NCBI GenBank assembly: GCA_009602735.1
Contig: WELA01011897.1
Coordinates: forward strand, 392,717 to 434,414
Direction: 5' to 3'
Length of the DNA: 41,698 nucleotides
Source: Mesotaenium endlicherianum
Taxonomy: Eukaryota > Streptophyta > Zygnematophyceae > Zygnematales > Mesotaeniaceae
Shown: piece after piece, positions 38,414 to 41,698 of the stretch
How the letters are laid out: every line of letters begins with the position of its first letter
Position numbering within the stretch: position 1 is the stretch's first letter
Notes under the pieces: model-generated
Databases searched by the model: none
What the model saw: only the letters and a program-made list of their open reading frames with translations
What the model was told of the DNA's origin: nothing
Program-made: the position numbers and the translations under genes

Positions 38414-41296
38414 CTGCGCGAGGAGGGGGGGGGACGCCAGCGACGACAACGACGACGACGATATGGACAGCATGGCGGCGCAGTCGGACAGGTCGTGGGC
38501 CAGCGCCGCCACCGCCTCCATCTCCGCCGCCGCAGCTGTCGCCGCCACCGCCGCCGTCGGTGCCCTCTCAGCTGCCGCCGCCATCGCAGCTGCTGCAGCG
38601 TTTGCCGCCGCTGTCGCCGCTGCTTTTGCCGTTGCCTCCTCGACCGCCGGGCTCTCTGAGACCGTGCCCATCAGCACGCCACATGGCGCCGCAGCAGCTG
38701 CAGCTGCAGCTGCAGCAGCAGCCGCAGTCGAAGCTTCCTCCCGCAGCGCCCTCCACACGTCTTCCACAGCCCGGCTGCTGCTGCTGCTGCGGCTGCCGCG
38801 GCTGTCTGATGCAAGCGCCGCATCCTGCCCCTGCCTCTGTACAGGTGTCTCTTGCTCGTATTCCGGCTCTGGCTCTGTCTTCGGCTCCACCTTCGGCTCC
38901 GGCTCCGGTTCCAATCCTGGCTCCAGACTGGGCTCCGGAACTGCCTCCGCCTCTGGCTCCGGCTCCGGCTCCACCTTCGGTTTGAGCTCCGGCTCTGCCT
39001 CTGGCTCCTCTGGCTCCGGCTCCTGCGTCGGCTTGGCGGCCAGATTCTCTGGGGAGCATGCAGGAAGCGGGAGAGGAAGAGGAAGAGGAAGGGGGAGCAG
39101 CGTAGTATCATTTTCAACGAGCTTCCCGCCCGCCAAGCTCTCGCCCTCGTCACCTCCGGTTCCCTGAGCGGGCGAGCCAGCGCCCGACCGACACGCGCCG
39201 GCGTCGCCCTCCTCCTCCTCCCCCTCCCCCTCTCCCTCTCCCTCCCATTCCTTTTCCGTTCTCTCCTGGGCGTGCCCCTCAGTGCCGCCAGCGTCAGCGC
39301 CTGCGTGTGCCGCCAACACCAAGTGCTGGAGAACCCTCCTGGAGCCGGGGGGGTGCATGTCTGCCAGCCTTCTGAGCCTTAGGTGGCCCTCCCGGCTCCT
39401 TTTTAGGGCCCTTGCATCCTCTGCTGGGGCACTTAAGTCCTCCTGCTCCTCAGACTCATCGTCTGCAGCAGGCGACGCGACGTCAGCACCAGCCAGGGAG
39501 GGCAGCACCTCCGTCGCCTCCGTCGCCTCCGCCTCGCTCCTTTGCAAAGGCGGACCAGTGCAAACTGGAGCGTGCTCGGCTGCGGCGCTGCCACCTAGCG
39601 GGTCTTTGCCTTCCTTCTCCTCTACCACTGCTGCTGGTGCTGCTGCTGCTGCGGGGGGGCTGGAGGCGGGAGCGGAAACCGGTGCAGAGGCAGGAGAGGG
39701 GGCTGGGCCCGCGGCGTTTGAGCCTGCGTGTGAGAGTGCGCATACTTCTAGGGGAGGAAGAGAGGGAGGAGGAGGCGCCGGAAGAGCTGTGCCTTCCTTG
39801 ACGCGACACTGCTGCTGCTGCTGCTGATGGTGGTGGTGGTGGTGGTGGTGGTCCTTGGTGCCGTTGATTGCAACAGCAACGTCATTGTCGTGCATGTCCT
39901 TGTCAGACTCGGAGTCAGACAGCACCACGCTCGCCCGGGGCTTCCTCCGCACCGCCAGCTTGCTCGCTCTGAGCGAGGGCGTCGTGCCACTTGGCAGCTG
40001 GGCGAAGTCAGCGGAACGGCCCGCGGGCGCGTCACCACCTGGAAGGCCCGTGGCGGCAGGAGTGCCGGCCTTGGTGGTGCCGTGCAGCAGCAGGGGGAGC
40101 TGCAAGACGAGGCTGCCAAGTGGCACGCTCAGAGCAGCAGCAGGTGCAATGGGGCCAGACTCGTCCGGCTGCTCGCGAAGCATCTCGGCCCTCGCTTTTC
40201 TGCCCGCTTCTTTCTTGGCTGCCCGGGCTGCAGCCACGGCCTCGCGCTCGAGCCGTCTGGCCAGGGCAGCCGCATCCCTTCGCCGCTCCTCTGCCTCAAA
40301 TATTTCGGCTGCCCGCAGGGAGGCCGCTTCCTCGTCGGCTGCCCGGGCCTGCTCCTGGGCGGCAGCGACTCGCAACGCCACCCGCCCCGCCAGCTGGCAG
40401 GATGGGAGCGACGAGCTCAGGAGGATTGGCGCGATTCTGTGGTGCGCGTCCAGCTGGAGCAGCGCCCTCCCGTCCACGTGGCAGCTTGTGCACCAACTGT
40501 CAGGCTGCCAGAGGCCGCAGCCAGTACAGCTGTCGAGCTCCTGCCGTGCACCCGCCTGGCCCTCTTCCAAGCCAGCCTCGCTCTTGCCAGGTGAATGCAT
40601 CTCGCCAGCTGGCACTGCAGCCCGTGCCTGAGCTTGCACAGCTGGCGGTCCCTCAGCAAACGGCCGCTCTGCGTGTCCGTCGGAGCAGCCGCCGCCAGCT
40701 CCTGCCCCTGGGCCTCTGCTGCCAAGTGGCAACGCTTCATTTGACACGGTGCTCCTGGCAGAAAAGCGCTGACACGCTGCCACTGGAGGCTCCTCCTCCC
40801 GCTGCGCGCTGACACCTGGCACCGGCTCGGAGGCCGCCACAGCCTCCCCGTCCGCGCTTGGCGCAGCCACAGCCATCCCCCTCTGGGTGTCCCTGACCGG
40901 GAGCGACGGGGCCATGCAGTTGTCACTCGCAGATCCATAGAGAAAGCGGGACCCTTGCGAGCACGTCTTATGGGAGCCAGGCTCACCCGAGGTAGGCTCA
41001 CCTGAGCCACGCTTGGGGCCAGGCTCACCTGAGCCATAGATGGACCGGGGCTCCTGCAAGCAGGGGTTGCCTGGGAGACCAGTCAAGGGTGGGGAGATGG
41101 GGGGGGTTGGGGTAATCAGGGGGGTGCTGGATTGCCCCCCACCTGCTTCTGGGGGGGGGGAGGGGAGGGGGCACGCTATGAGCTGGCACCAGAACTGGAG
41201 CTCGTTGAGGAGCCTGCGTGTGTCGTGGCGACACGCATGCACCAGGCGCTCTAGCAGGGACGGGGAGACAGCTGGCACGCCCTCCGCAATGCACAC
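38414..41296 (-). CDS. ATAD5/ELG1-like AAA+ protein: giant internal exon
   Basis: Exon of exactly 961 codons: acceptor aataacag| before 41296 and donor cgcag|gtaagc after 38414, both phase 0. It begins [38 protein letters not shown]. The C-x2-DxRRxLNxLQFW box is the AAA+ lid signature of ATAD5/ELG1, the RFC-like complex subunit that unloads PCNA from DNA. The rest is long and poorly conserved: a Glu/Ala/Arg coiled coil ([18 protein letters not shown], about 40360-40170), His8-Gln6 (39852-39810), a Glu-Pro repeat (39040-38845), Ala13 (about 38735-38690), then [20 protein letters not shown], which resembles the ATAD5 helix downstream of the lid. The Walker motifs would be on exons right of the window. 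Insertions have made the exon far longer than in known relatives. Confidence 0.6.
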
Positions 41297-41698
41297 CTGT
41301 TATTGCCTCCCCATCACATGCACGCACACGCACACACGCACACGCACACACAAGGCACCACATCAAGCGTCGTGGGTGTGGTGTTGTTTTGCTCACTCAA
41401 GTGCAACGATTGCACATACTGTGCACGCCCCATGCCCCCCACAGAAGCGCGTGCATGCACACCGACACGAGAGAGCGCAATTGCTTTTCCCCTCTCCCTC
41501 GCACCTGCTTGTACCACAGAGCACGCTCCAGATTGCTGGCATTTGTCTCCAATGCAAGAAATGAGGGGCCTGCTTTGTCGGCACCTGGCAGCCTTGGACC
41601 CCCCCCCATCTTCCCCCTGCCCCCACAGCCAGGGCCTGTCATAGAATGGGGAAGAGAAGAGGAGCCTGGCCCGGGGCCTTGGGGGGGGGGTAAGGGGG
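41297..41698 (-). other. Upstream intron of the ATAD5-like gene, with CA repeat
   Basis: (CA)n at about 41310-41355 and poly-C/G tracts. No exon is recognised before the window ends. The AAA+ core exons should lie further right. Confidence 0.45.

Noticed and set aside
38400..40812. Long plus-strand open frames opposite the ATAD5-like exon
   Set aside because: They are mirror frames of GC-rich repeats (poly-Ala, Leu, Arg) with no domain; the minus strand explains the sequence.

Overview
This is eukaryotic DNA: a gene-poor, repeat-rich stretch of about 42 kb. It is dominated by nested Ty3/gypsy LTR retrotransposons, almost all on the minus strand, with part of one intron-containing host gene at the right end. 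The chromodomain-bearing gypsy pol, the tRNA-iMet-type primer sites, the Dnmt3-type methyltransferase in linear motif order and the ATAD5/ELG1-like host gene fit a streptophyte. A charophyte alga such as Chara is my best guess, but the species is not proven by anything here. Two single N bases (near 6427 and 25654) and many frame breaks mean some lesions could be assembly errors.

Layout. 1-2215: GA microsatellite, unrecognised DNA, and a small broken coiled-coil gene (1101-1797, minus) with its own TATA box and AATAAA signal. 2216-5577 plus 22711-24557: element A, a decayed chromovirus (gag, protease, RT, RNase H, integrase, chromodomain) with a 720-bp LTR at 24557-25276. Its protease is split by element B (5582-22705), which is bounded by a gttat duplication. 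In minus-strand order B carries gag with two zinc knuckles, a long repetitive linker, protease (broken by a 744-bp solo LTR at 16750-17493 with its own TGAGG duplication), VTP repeats, a C5 cytosine methyltransferase, RT, RNase H, integrase and a PHD finger. Downstream, the last 1.36 kb of B is repeated and fused to a LINE fragment (6743-8960). 25277-26520: the tail of a second A-like element, then GC-rich unrecognised DNA. 26665-31108: element C, a third gypsy element truncated in its integrase, followed by its LTR. 31560-36430: AT-rich intergenic DNA with a few diverged repeats. 36435-41296: three minus-strand exons of a probable ATAD5/ELG1-like AAA+ clamp-unloader gene, with phase-consistent splice sites.

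Main result. Element B joins a DNA methylation 'writer' domain and a chromatin 'reader' (PHD) domain to an ordinary gypsy gag-pol. Capture of cytosine methyltransferases by retrotransposons has been reported in algae and dinoflagellates. Together with an integrase-fused PHD finger and an unusual terminal arrangement of its LTR modules, this element deserves the closest look. The copy itself is broken by stops, frameshifts and the solo LTR, so any function belongs to intact relatives.
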